64,000 bases of DNA from Alisma plantago-aquatica (GCA_963693085.1 OY856410.1:888225835-888289834); one strand, 5' to 3'; counted from the stretch's first letter, positions 46,178 through 57,937 are shown. The notes: generated by a model from the letters alone, not told the origin. A program made the numbers and translations.

Positions 46178-47824
46178 TGTTATAACATGGATTTTCACAT
46201 GTATTTATACATATATTTGAATGCAAATTTTATATTGATAATGTTGTATTGGAAAGATTCATGTCTTGTTTACAAGTTTTTATTTGAGAATGCAAATTCT
46301 CCTTATGGAATGGATTTTGTGTGTTTATTATTTTCAATAATCCATTTATAAATTTTGGCTAAAGAAGGATGGAGAATCTAACAATAAAGGATATGACTAA
46401 TAAGTTTGTTTCAAAATAATGTGGTCCTTAAAAAGAAAATATATCAAAATAAAATATCTTGCCATGTTTGGATGGGGGAAGAAGTTATTAAATGCCTTCA
46501 ATAATCAAATAAATCAATTGTCTAAGGGGAAAGTTTTGGTATATGAAACTTATTCCAATAAATCCCAAGAATCATATATAAGATAAGAAAGGTATTTATT
46601 AATTTCTTTGGTTGCAACAATTGTTGATATTCATAATCAGTAGATAGAAAAGGGATTAATGCAAAGAAGGAAGATAACATCCTTAAAGTCCAAGATAATT
46701 TTTATATAAAACAAACAAAAAGAAAAGTGTGCCTTGTCTCTCTCATAATACTACTTGGTGCTAGATTATAGAAAAGGAATGTATCTTTTAAGATATTAAA
46801 AGGGATATGTCTTTAGGTGCAAGGAAAGGCATTAATGGAATTCCTTCAGTTGCAACAAACCTTTCCAAATCCAATCAAGAGAATCGACAAGTTATTATGG
46901 TATGGGATTGGAAACAAAACTAAATAAAAGGTTTCCCTAAGTTTTATAAGAAGAGAAGTTACTGAGAGAGAGACACATAAATTGTTTTTGATTTTGGAGT
47001 TTATTAAAGGAAAGGTTGCTTTTGAGAGAAGAATTTCTCTTCCCCTCAACCAACATGCACAAGTTGTAGGACCATGAGACCTACCCTATTTCCTATATAA
47101 TACCATCACCATCCTTGGCCCAAAACACTGAAACGTCTCCCAGGCCTTCGAGGGACCTAGTGCATAACAAAACACAGTCAATCAACCTCACACCTACTGT
47201 CGTTGTGGTGGACATAGCCAGGAAGAGGAGGACGGATGCAAGGTAGTGTGATGATTATAAGCTCCCAAATGATTTGCAAAACTAATCCTTCTTATTCTAC
47301 TAAACTAGAGTAAGTCCATGCTCTATTCTATTAAAGTGGAGTAAGTAAATGCTCTCTTCTTGACGTTCATCATAGTCTTGGAAACATTGGTAGATGAGAA
47401 CTCCCTTTTCTCGATTGCCATGACTCTGGCACCTTGAGGTTCAACATAGAGACACGTAACATGGAGTGGAACAGGCTGTATGGCATAAGACCTAGGTCTT
47501 CCTATGAGGTCCTTGCCATTTATCATCTTCCTAGATGGGTACCAACAGACTTTCTGGAGGTTTACATCAAGGAAGAACCACTTCCCATCATGGACCTCAT
47601 GACCTGTCACTGGAAAGGTCTAAAGGAGGAAGGTGATCAAGATCATGGATGTTGGGTAGTGGTTGTGGTGGATGGGGGTGAGGTGTAGTCAGTTCATAGG
47701 TGTCTACTGGGCATTTGTAATGCCCAGGCTCACTGCCCAAGGCTCTAGTAAAGTTTCAGGAATGATGACTGGCCCCACGGATCACCACTAGCCTTAACTG
47801 CGTGCTTTTCCCACATTCATGCAC

Positions 47825-47936
47825 AAGCCGGGGTCAACTTCCCGATTGGTCACCCATCCTAGTACTACTCCAGGTTGAGCATGCTTAACTATGGAGTTAT
47901 TTAGTGATGGGCTCCCGGAAAAGGAGGTGCACCTTG
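47825..47936 (-). ncRNA. 5S rRNA-like segment in Cassandra LTR (left copy)
   Basis: On the minus strand GGTGCACC ... CCCATCAC ... AACTCC ... AGTTAAGCATGCT ... GTAGTACTAGGATGGGTGACC ... CGGGAAGT follows the plant 5S order, including the internal promoter A box (AGTTAAGC..GCT) and C box (GGATGGGTGACC). The 5' third and the GGGCGAG stretch are diverged, so it is not a functional rRNA gene. It is the Pol III-type module known from Cassandra. Confidence 0.85.
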
Positions 47937-48366
47937 GTGATATGGGTAGTCCAATCATTCCTTTTAAGATCATGTTATCTGAGGCCTCAAATCCTGGGAT
48001 GTTACAATATCCCCCACTTAGACTCTTGACGTCCTCGTCAAGGCTCAACTATAAGGCCTCATAATTGCTTCCCCATTTCAGTGCAGACCCACAATGACCC
48101 ATGGACACCCAGCTCCCGATCACAGAATACCAGCGCAAGGGTGGCTAAGTCAACCATGGACAACCCTTTCCTACATGTCTGGACCGCATGACTCAAGACT
48201 GGCATGCCATGCCCATGTGGGCCCCACCTACTGGAGGGGAATTGGATCTGATACCATTTGTAATTCCCAGGCTCACTGCCCAAGGCTCTAGTAGAGTTTC
48301 AGGAATGACGACTGGCCCCACGGATCACCACTAGCCTTAACTGCGCACTTTTCCCACATTCATGCG

Positions 48367-48478
48367 CAAACCGGGGTCAACTTCCCGACTGGTCACCCAT
48401 CCTAGTACTACTCCAGGTTGAGCACGCTGAACTATGGAGTTTTTTAGTGATGGGCTCCCGGAAAAGGAGGTGCACCTT
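48367..48478 (-). ncRNA. 5S rRNA-like segment in Cassandra LTR (right copy)
   Basis: The same module, offset by 543 bp. Its A box reads AGTTCAGCGTGCT, closer to 5S at the GCGTGCT part but with a C inside AGTTAAG. The C box GGATGGGTGACC is intact. Confidence 0.85.
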
Positions 48479-49911
48479 GGTGATATGGGTAGTCCAATCA
48501 TTTCTTTTAAGATCATGTTATCTGAGGCCTCAAATCCTGGGATGTTACAACATTCAACACTAACCACATCAGTGGCAACATGACTTGTGCACGTAGAGGT
48601 ATGTCGACGCATGAGAGAGAATGAGGGAGAAGGGAAGGATAGTTGGGGGCCAACTGATAGATGAGTCAGGTGAACCACCTTATGTTCGGTCTTGAGAAGA
48701 GCTAGGGAGTGAACATCGCTCTCCAACTATACATCATGGCACTGGAGATGACCAATGAGGAAGTGCTACATGCCTAATTTAGGTATATTCTCCTATTTTG
48801 TTTAATTTATAGAAAATGGTAGGAGTGACATAAACTATATATGAAAATGATCAAGAAGATGAGAGGAACACAAATAAAATGTAATTGAGACTTAATTATG
48901 CTTATTCCAAAAGTACTTTGGGTACATGATTAGTAAGAGATCAGTACATGAAAACCCTAGATTTGGGTATTAAAATGTTGAAAGCACTAAAAGCCTTTCT
49001 TTTATGTTATTATCTGATATTATTGGACATAACATGAATCTATGATGATCATGATAATAATGATTTAGAATCAAGGTTTATAATGAGAATAATCTTGCAT
49101 ATGAAGAATTAGGGTCAAAGATCCTAACTTGCCATGTTGTTAATGAACTTAATTAGATCTACATAAAGGATAATATGGATCCAATGATCAGGGTCTTCAC
49201 CTAATGCTTAATATACGATGGAATTAGGGTTTGTGTCCTTATAACTCATACAAACCCTAAAGTCTAGATTAGGACTTGAGTAGGTTTTAATGTGAACAAC
49301 ATGATGGTGACACTTCAAGTTTTACATACATGTACATTAAATGTTAAATTGCATGGATTTGTTGATTGGGTTGATTGAATATACTTGAAGTATAATTGCA
49401 TAATTTGCATGGCTCACCATGAAGGTATGTGGTTATGTGTATAACTACCTGCATTAGTTTGTTGGGGTTTGTCGAGTGTTTCTTGAGGATTGACTAAATA
49501 AGTTATTGAATGTTTATTTTCATTCCATTCAATTATAGTGCCACTATGAGTATCACATAAATAAAGTTAACATATTCTACCTAGGATGACATGCATTGAG
49601 GGGTGATGCACATGAGCCTGGGAGGGACAATGGTCACTCCCAAGATAGCACATCAAGTATGGGTTAGAATATGTAAAGAAAATGCAGTTCTTATTTGCAC
49701 ATTTTTGCATGCACTCCACGTACACAATATATTGTTGCTGATCTCTGATCTTGTTTCACATCATTTTAGGTACATGCAATACATGAAAATGTCAAGATAA
49801 GATGAAATATACATGAAGGCATTAAGATAAATAAAGGAGGATTAGAGAAATACTTCTGCTTACATGTGCAGTTCTGATGATAGAAATTCATGTAACTCCT
49901 TAGAGGAGTAT

Positions 49912-50124
49912 GTTTTTTTAATGACGAGGAACCCCTCTCGGGCAAGAGCACTATTGGACCCGACCCAACCAAGGGTAAACCCTGAAACAACTACATACAT
50001 TGGGGGTACCACAACACACTCAGTCACGTTGGGCCTTGTTGCACCCTGAGGGAACCGACCAAAATTTGACCCAGGTCACTTCATTGGGGATTGCTGAGCT
50101 GACTTCTGGGCTACTTCCTTGCCC
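49912..50124 (-). mobile_element. SINE-like retroposon, 213 bp, with 16 bp target duplication
   Basis: The insert in the LARD2 3' LTR is flanked by CTCCTTAGAGGAGTAT (49896-49911) and CTCCTTAGAGGACTAT (50125-50140). The other LTR has this site once (near 43115). Read on the minus strand the insert ends TCGTCATTAAAAAAAC, an A-tail next to the duplication. Size, tail and long target duplication fit a SINE. GGTTC-containing stretches could be a decayed Pol III B box but I cannot assign a family. Confidence 0.7.
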
Positions 50125-50288
50125 CTCCTTAGAGGACTATCTACAAACAATATTTGAATTAATGGAAATTATTTGCTATTGTATGTTATTTGAAAAAATA
50201 TATCCTTGGGAATTTTAGGTAATGGTTCTCAACTTATTGTGTCTATCCTTAATTGGGGGATGTTGAAAAATGAGGTTGTTACAGTAGG

Positions 50289-53200
50289 ATAGTCTTCAGT
50301 CCTCAAATAACAATTAGCATTTCATCTTCTAGGACATCCATGGTATAAGTTTTTTTTTAGATTCTATAGATTTCCAAAAACCTTAGTTATCTCTAAGCAC
50401 ATAGTTAGTGACAACTGAGTTGATCCTCTTGATTAGCTACATCCATATTTAGTTCAGGCTTCCTCAAAGTGGTTTCACCCAATGTTGTACCACAACTTTG
50501 TAGGATGGATTTGACCGTCTGAAATAGAAAAAGTGTGTAGCAAAATTTTGACATCTTTGTCAATAATTTTGATTTTTATGTCCCAGTTCATTGAGTTACT
50601 ATTGAATATGAGTTCATTTCTCCAAATCCAGAGCAACCTATTCATTTTAGAAAACTAGATGCCTACCTCTATTCCTTTCAAATTGTATTTGATATTCTAT
50701 GATAGCCACTCCAGTATACAAGGTGCATTTGGAAGAGGAAACCATACTTATGATTGATTGAATCCCACACACCCTTGACTAGTGTACAATTCTATAATAC
50801 ATGGAGCAGGGTTTCTTAGCAAGAACCACATTGTGGACATCAACCATAAATATTGAATCCTCTCTTTTCTCAACTAAGATTAGTATAGAGACCATTGCAC
50901 ATAGCTTTCCAAAGGAACACTTTGGTGGCATGAGTCATTCTAAGTTTCCAAATCTTAGTTCAACTCCCCGGGCTTTGAATATTGTAATTCTTAATAAGCT
51001 TTTTGTACATAAAATTGGTGTAGAAAGATCCCACGTGATCACCCTAGAACACCTAGTCATCCTCATATGTTGTAGGAGTAGGTGGAACAATGTTAATAAT
51101 TCTCATCGCCATGTCTGTCTGAAACCAAGCATTCACAAAGGGTTCAACCCATCCACCATTATCCTCCATGGCCTCAAGTTTTAGATTTTTGAGGTCTTGT
51201 AGTATAATCATCAAAGGTATATCTTTAGTGCACACCCATCAGTCCATCCATACAAAGATGTTTCTACCATTTAGAGCTACCATTCCTATATAATTCTCCA
51301 TCTCATCACCATGATTGAAAATGAACTTCTAGAGCTTTGAGCCCGTGTTTCTCCCTTTATATCTTAGATTATTATATTTTTCTCACATGGTCGGTTGCCA
51401 AGAATTCTTCTTATTAGTGCAATATCCCTAAACTAGTTTAGATTAAATGGCCTCATTTTGTACTCTGGCTAGATTGAGACTTAACCCTCCTTCCTCTTTC
51501 CTTGCCACTAGTTTCTTCTAGGCAATCAAGCTTACCTTCCTATGATCTGCACTACTACCACAGATTAACTTCATGATAGAGTGGTCAATTTTATCAGATA
51601 TTGAAAAGGTGAGTTGAGTGTGTGTATTAGGTATGATGGGAGTGAGTTTAGTACCGATTTTGCAAGTGTGACCCTTCCCACTAGTGATAATGTACGGTTG
51701 GCCTAGGTCAATATGTGATCATCAATTCTCTTCAAAGTAGAGAGGTATAGATGTTTATTTGGGACATGGATTATTAGGACACCTAAGTGCTTACCTAGGT
51801 TGTCTGTTGTGCTACGCCAAGTTTCGTACACAATCTACATCTTGTAATGACATTTGTGTTTTATAGAAGTACATTGATGATTTCTCTTTGGCAAGAACTT
51901 TTCTAGAGGCTTTCCTAAACGCAGAAAAATAAGTATAGATCATTCTAGCTTGATTAAAGCTTGCTTCTCCAAAAAGGAAAATGTCATTAGCAAAGCATAG
52001 ATGTGTAAGTGACATCCCCCATCATGTGATTGACAAGGGTATCCATTTCCTATTGGCATCTTCCACTGTAATTGCTTGACTTAGCCTATCAAAACATAGA
52101 ACAAACATATTTGGTGATGGAGGATAACCTTGACAGACTCCTCATGATAGTGTATCCCCTTTCCAAGAAATTGATATGTCCCCAACGGTAATGATACTCA
52201 TGATAACTGTGATTGAGTTAGAAGGGATTGTAGTTCTACACAATATGTCAAGTATGAACGTCCACCTTAAATGATCATACGCCTTTGCCAATCTAATTTC
52301 ACAGTCATAGATTTTATCCATGGGTTTAAGTCTTCATGTGTGCACAATCTCTTGAATCATGATGACATTATCTGCAGTCTTTCTGTCGAGGATGACACTT
52401 CTTTGTTATGGAGAAATACAATTAGATAGGAAAGTTTTGAGTCATTCAACTATTATCTTGGACAGAAGCTTGATATTGACATTGATCAGTGCGATTAGAC
52501 TGAGTTGAATACAATTCTCAAGTATATTAGTCTTTGGAATCAGTACAAGCATGGATTTAGCCATGTTATTTGGGATGGCACCTCCTATAAAACACTTATA
52601 GATAATTAGATAAATCAATTTTTTCAATGTCTCCCAATTTTTATACAAGAATCCAACGTCTATCTTGTTCAGTCTTGGTGCTTTGATGGGGTTCATTTTA
52701 CGCATAGTGGAAAATTTTCCTCCATGCTTTTCATCCTGGCACATGTATTGCATTGTTCTTGAGATATAGGAGGGAACTAACCCATGCATTGATCAGCAAA
52801 TCTGACTTAAGCATCACAAACATGTTTAGTAAAAAAGCTCCTAAAATGATATAGGACTAGGTTCTTCAGTCCAGCCTCATCTTCAATCCAACTTCCTTCT
52901 TTAGGTTTGAGTTTTGTAATACTATTCTCTTGTCTCTTTGTTTTCACGATGGACTAGAAGTACTTGGTATTTAAGTCCCCAAGACAGATGCAGTTACCAT
53001 GAGATTTTTGTTGCCATTTAGTCTCCTCTTGATTCAGGATGTCAGAATATTTGCATCTAGAATAGAGATTTCATTATCCAATCTTGGGCTATAGTTCTGG
53101 GCTAATGAGACATGTTTCCTAGACATTGTTGATAGCACCCAGTCATTACACCTTCTCTTGTTATTCTTTTCTTCTTTCTCCCATCCGCTTGCTTTTTCCA

Positions 53201-53997
53201 TGACACTATTCATGGTAGTCATGAATTTAGCAGTCGTACTCCAATTCTTAGCTAAGAATATTGAGAAAGATAACATGGAAGATCAGGTTGCACTTTCTTT
53301 CAGAAGGGTAGATTTTGTGGAATCAACAATGCCCATTTAACTAGAATGGGTGCATGGTCTAATTAAACTTTTAGAAGCATTTCCACATGTATTTGAGAGA
53401 GCATTCACCCAAGCATGGTTAGCTACTACTCTATCAAGACGTTGTTGCAAGATGCCACCTTTGAAAGTAACCACTGGTCTATAGGCCGATAAATCTTCTA
53501 TCCCCTCATGTCTCAAAGCTTCTGTATATTCATGATGGCTATTGATATTTAATGAATTGCTTCCTATCTTTTTTTTTATGGATGATGGCATTGAAGTCTC
53601 CTAGCACTAGCCAGGGTTCACATGAAACATTAGCCAATGCGAGGAGGTGGTGCCATGGGAACCTACGTTTTAGTTGTTTGGTGCTTGCATACACAAAGGT
53701 CACAAGCTACTTCTTGTTGATTGGGTAGTGAGTGAATTGTTTGTGGATTGCGAGTACTTCAACCTCACATATTCTATGATTCCACATGACCCATATATCT
53801 TCATAAGTTCCATGTGCTTCAAAACAACACAACACCTCAAAATTCAAAATTTTGACAATATTATCTGCAACAACATCATTGGTGTGTGTCTCAACTATAG
53901 CCATAATGTCATTTTCATACTAAAAAAGATAACATATTTAGTAACAATTCACTTGTATCTAGAAATTCAACAAGTACATGATTATTCAGTCACATAA
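50289..53997 (-). pseudogene. L1-type LINE ORF2 remnant (endonuclease, reverse transcriptase, zinc-binding)
   Basis: Minus-strand order is as in plant L1 ORF2. The endonuclease start IVETHT ... IWVMWN (53904-53707) and GDFNAII (near 53600) lead to LQQRLDRVVANHAW (53480-53400). RT fingers follow: IKAPRLNKIDVGFLYKNW (about 52700) and LVLIPKT. RT palm LCFANDIFLFGEA (51996-51958) has Asn for the first catalytic Asp. The zf-RVT segment FLWKAMCNGLYTN ... CPQCGSC ... LLHVL lies at about 50960-50790. Many stops and frameshifts are present, including an A-run at 53571-53578. ORF1 is absent and the 3' end is cut at LARD2. Confidence 0.88.
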
Positions 53998-54220
53998 ATG
54001 ACATCATTGAGTAACTCCAAAAGGTTATAAAGAACATAAAAATTTGTGAATATAATACAAAATAGTTATCAACACATCATATTTTAGCACATTAGCAGGC
54101 CATATAATAAAATATAGAAAAATACTATCAGTGTACAATTTCAGATTTCATACCTTAAACCAAAGAGAGTAGGTCCATTTAATCAGGGATTCATGAGAAA
54201 GATATAGCATAAGATATACA
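53998..54220. other. Unassigned AT-rich spacer between LINE remnant and Tekay-type LTR
   Basis: About 220 bp with no recognised motif. The last five bases (ATACA, 54216-54220) would be the left target-site copy of the Tekay-type element, but the right copy is beyond the window. Confidence 0.5.
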
Positions 54221-54911
54221 TGTAACATCCCTGACCTGGGTTATAACCTAACCCTAGAAGTTTTGACTAAATATGTAATTATATACTTGTGAATACTCCC
54301 TGGCATGTAATTAAGTTCCTCAGGGACATTTATTTTCAATTTTTGCTCCTTTTTAAACAAAGTTGTAGCATTGTGTTGTATACAGGGACCTATGTGCAAA
54401 ATTACCCAGTTAAAGGGGTTCACTTGCAATGTTCACAGGTTAAGATGTTCTTATGATAATAAGACATCATATGAGTAATTATGATGAAGTTTGAAGGATT
54501 TCCCAAGCTTGAGCACCAAGATGCAGCTTGTGGAATAATCCTTGTGCTTAAAAACCCTAATTTGGAGTAAAGTGCAATTTACCCAAATTGAGGGGTGTAA
54601 ACTTGTAATTTTCACTTTCTAGAACATCTTTTATAACTCTTGTCATCATTTAGAGTAGAAATGATGAAAGGGACACATCAATGAATAATCATATAAGAAA
54701 AGTGATCTTTGTGGTGAAAGTCACCTAATATGGGTATGAAGACCTTTCATGTATATACCCTAGTTGAAGGTTGGTTTTCTTCACCCTTAGATCTTGAGAT
54801 TTCATTAGCTTTGCATAAGTTTATATGAGTGTGGACGTGCCCTTGAGCAAGGAGGGACTTAGATGTAATTTCCATACTTGAGAGGTCCTTATGGTGTAAA
54901 AAGGGCTAAAG

Positions 54912-54919
54912 TATATAAG
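54912..54919 (+). promoter_or_regulatory. Candidate TATA box (TATATAAG) in Tekay-type LTR
   Basis: It lies 0.69 kb into the LTR and is followed about 35 bp later by a C/T-rich leader-like stretch. If used, the motif island would be transcribed. CTATAAATAG at 57928-57937 is the alternative. Confidence 0.45.
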
Positions 54920-55430
54920 CCATTTCCTTGCAAATAAGTGAACGGATCCTTCATTTCCTTCACTTCCTCTCTTATTTCCTAAAAAAGACCAAGGCTAGCT
55001 CTAGAGCTCAGGGGGACGACCAACCTATTCTAGGTAAGAGAACACCACCTTCTAGCTCGAATTTATGGAGGAATTCATCCTTTAAGGTTGGTTTTGTGGA
55101 TAGCTTACTTAGTCTTCTTGTTTTAGCCGACCAATCCTACCTTTCCTTGGAGGAATCACCTCTGGCAGACTTGTGGAAGTTCAAGGATGCCATTAAAGCT
55201 TGGATCTTGGAGGTTTGGAGCTCTAGGAACAACCTTTAGGCGGGTTTTATAACTCTAACTCTTTGCTTTATATGCATACTTTGTTCTTGCAAAATTAGCA
55301 TGTTAGTTCTTCTTCTACCTCCCTTCTTCCTTGCACTTTTGCAAGCAAAACGGTGGGAGAACCGACCTTGACAGAGGTTGAAGATGAGGGGCGTGAATCC
55401 CTATGTTACTTTATCAAACGACCTTGGACC

Positions 55431-56600
55431 CTTTTGGTCCAAACGGTTGCAAACTGTTTGGGGTCAAACGGTTTCAAACCGTTTGCCCTCAAACGGTCTT
55501 GCAAGACCGTTTGGATTGAAACGGTCTCAAGACCATTTGATAGGGTTGACCAAGGGACGACCATTTGAAGGTCTATTGGTTATATATTGAATTTCATTCT
55601 TGCAAAGAATCAAAGTTTAATTCTTAACCAATTGAGAGTTGAAGGCACTTCAATATCCAAACCCTAATCGGGTCAAAATTGCTGTTTTAAAACATAGATC
55701 TTGTTGAGTTTTGGGTTGAAGGACCCAAATGGTCTCAAGACCATTTGGGGGTTCCTCCAAACGGTCTCAAGACCGTTTGGGAACAATCCAAGACCGTTTG
55801 AAGGTCTAGGGTTGAGATAATCTAATGGTTTGAAGGCCCAAATTGTAACAAGTTGATGAATTGATAAAAATGCTGATTTTTGACCTAATTGGAGTTCAAC
55901 CCTAATCTAACTGACTTGGTTTTTGGTCAAACTTTGGGAAAACGGTCTCAAGACCGTTTGGATGATGTTCAAACGACCTCAAGACCGTTTGGGCCAAGTT
56001 TGGGCCCAATTGGAGGTTAATTGATAGGTTCAACCTTGAATTGATTCACATTGTTGAATATTGATGACCATCCGATTTGAAACCCTAATTGAGATGGACT
56101 TAACCCTAATTGACTTTCAATTGAGGGTTAATTTGGTGTCCAAGTGATTGAGGTTCATCCTAATTGACTCAATTTATAAGTGGTTAATATGGCTTTGGCC
56201 AGTTGAGGGCTTCAACATACTTAACCATGATTAATTGTAACTTTTGAACCACTTTGGAGGTCCAAACGGTTTGAGCCCATTTGGACCAAACGGTCTCAAG
56301 ACCGTTTGGATCCAAATGGTCTCAATACCATTTGAGGTCAAACGGTCTCAAGACCATTTGAGGCCAAATGGTCTCAAGACCGTTTGAGGCCAAACGGTCT
56401 CAAGACCGTTTGGGCTCAAACGATCTCAAGGTCGTTTGGTCCAATCGATCTCAAGTTGATTTGATCAAACGGTTTCAAACCGCATGAGCTTCAAACGGTT
56501 TGAAAGTCAAAATGGTCAACGCACCCAAACGGTCTCAAGACCGTTTGAGGGCAAACGGTCTCAAGACCGTTTGGTGGTTGAAGGTTGAAACCGTTTGAAG
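55431..56600. promoter_or_regulatory. Inverted-motif island of Tekay-type LTR (AAACGGTCTCAAGACCGTTT)
   Basis: More than fifteen copies of a 20 bp near-perfect palindrome (9 bp arms AAACGGTCT / AGACCGTTT around CA) or its halves occur, clustered at 55431-55560, 55728-55805, 55938-55990 and 56265-56600. Variants such as CAAACGGTTTCAAACCGTTTG keep the symmetry, which suggests selection or conversion for palindromy rather than for one exact sequence. The half-site CAAGACCGTTTGG is identical to that in the Tat/Athila-type arrays at 25411-25591. Confidence 0.75.
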
Positions 56601-57927
56601 GTGTTCAAGGTGGTTTGTACTTAATCAATTGATGATGTAATTGATTCAATGATGATCTAATCTAAACCCTAATGGTAACCTAGGTCATTAAGGGACTAAG
56701 TGATTAATGAGTTGACCCATGATGGTGATCATGAGGTAAATTACCAAAATACCCTTGAGGGGTTTAATGGAGTAAAACCTTGTTTTAATCAAACCCTAAT
56801 CACATGATAGTGATGTTTTAGCTTATGTTAGTCAATGAGGACTTAACCCAACCTGATCTAGAGTGGTGTTATCACCATCTACTAGTAAGAGGAGAGAGAA
56901 AGTATCCTAAGAGAGAGAAAGTACCCTTCTATGGTGGAAACTCAAGTAAGATGCTTTCAATACTCATGAATGTGCATGATTAGGGAATGATCCACATATG
57001 TGAGATCATGGGAACCCTAATTATGATTTCTAGTGAATCTTAATCTTATTTAAGAGCTTTAATGATGATGTTTCTCTTACATGATGATGTAATGAGTACA
57101 ATTCACCATGGAGTGAATAGTAAACCCTAATTTTAGGGTGATGACATGTAATATGAATAGTAAACCCTGATTGTTGAAAACTGGGGAACTTGATTCTTCT
57201 AAGAGTTTGAAGGTTAATCCTCTAGAATGAATTGTTTACTGTTACCAGTTGAATTAACCTTGAAGGTTGTCAAGAGATGATGATCATATCCAGGTATGGA
57301 TTACAATACTATATTCATTGAAAGCATGTCTTAAGCTTTATGAATAAGTGAAATATCTTGATGCACTGTTAGTGACATCTATTGAGATTTATGGGCTGTA
57401 AGAGCCATAAATACCATCAAGGTCATGCTTAACAGATGACTTGTGATGAGATGATTGAGATATGATGATTGAAAAGGGTTAGGCCTGCTACATTTTAGTA
57501 TTCTCATTTATAGCTGTTATGCTAATGTTATTGTTTGAAGAACAATGTTTGATGTTAAAAGAATATTGAATGTACCTAACTAATCAAGTGTAATGTAGAG
57601 CCCTGATCATAGACCCATCATTGTCAGAGTCTAAATGATGGTGAAACAGGTTTTCCCAAGGGAACTCCTGGATCACATACTTTTGAGTATGTGGGGTATA
57701 TGGATGTGTAGAACCTTACATCCTAGTGTAGGAATTGATGTAGATTTTTATAGTCCGTCAAAACTTCACTACAAAATCCAAAAGGTGAGATGTATCACTA
57801 TTCTCCCAAAGTAAACATAAGCACCGCATCGGTGAAAGATAAACAAGAAATCTTCTGATGACGAAGACAGTATAGAACGCCACTGTAACTCTAAAAACAT
57901 AGCGAAGGTCCAGTTTACCCTGGTGAG

Positions 57928-57937
57928 CTATAAATAG
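57928..57937 (+). promoter_or_regulatory. Alternative TATA box (CTATAAATAG) in Tekay-type LTR
   Basis: It matches the TATA boxes of the gag-only and copia LTRs and lies downstream of the motif island, giving the same island-then-TATA order. No transcript evidence; 54912 competes. Confidence 0.4.

Larger units (their letters stand above)
47716..48549 (-). mobile_element. Cassandra-type TRIM retrotransposon, complete, 834 bp
   Basis: Two 291 bp direct repeats (47716-48006 and 48259-48549) flank 252 bp. On the minus strand each LTR begins TGTAACATCCCAGG and ends in TTACA. Next to the upstream LTR is the primer site TGGTATCAGATCC (48256 downward), and GTGGGGGATAT precedes the other LTR as polypurine tract. 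Each LTR holds a 5S rRNA-like segment (AGTTAAGCATGCT and AGTAGTACTAGGATGGGTGACC-type blocks). Short LTRs, 5S homology and an initiator-Met site together define Cassandra. Flanks GCATT (47711-47715) and ACATT (48550-48554) form the target duplication with one mismatch. It has no coding capacity. Confidence 0.93.
40465..50283 (+). mobile_element. LARD2: second non-coding LTR retrotransposon derivative
   Basis: A direct repeat pair (40465-43276 and 46421-50283) flanks a primer site (43279) and a polypurine tract (46165). The 3' LTR starts at 46178 (TGTTATAACATGG) and ends GTTGTTACA at 50283. The 5' LTR lacks the first 243 bp, because LARD1 joins there. The 2.9 kb interior is non-coding. The 3' LTR carries two later insertions (47716-48549 and 49912-50124). 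Without them the LTR is about 3.0 kb. Confidence 0.8.
46178..50283 (+). repeat. LARD2 3' LTR with two nested insertions
   Basis: 4.1 kb including an 834 bp Cassandra-type element and a 213 bp SINE-like insert. Comparison with 40465-43276 places each insertion exactly. Confidence 0.8.

Noticed and set aside
47825..48478. Two 5S rRNA genes
   Set aside because: Each lies in a 291 bp LTR of a Cassandra-type element with primer site and target duplication, and the 5' third is diverged from 5S.
50801..51184. 127-codon plus frame
   Set aside because: It is antisense to the LINE zinc-binding region, whose minus-strand translation is clearly LINE-like.
53674..53997. 107-codon plus frame
   Set aside because: Antisense shadow of the LINE endonuclease N-terminus.
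54241..54429. 62-codon minus frame repeated at 63612-63800
   Set aside because: Conserved only because both are LTR copies of one element; no motif.
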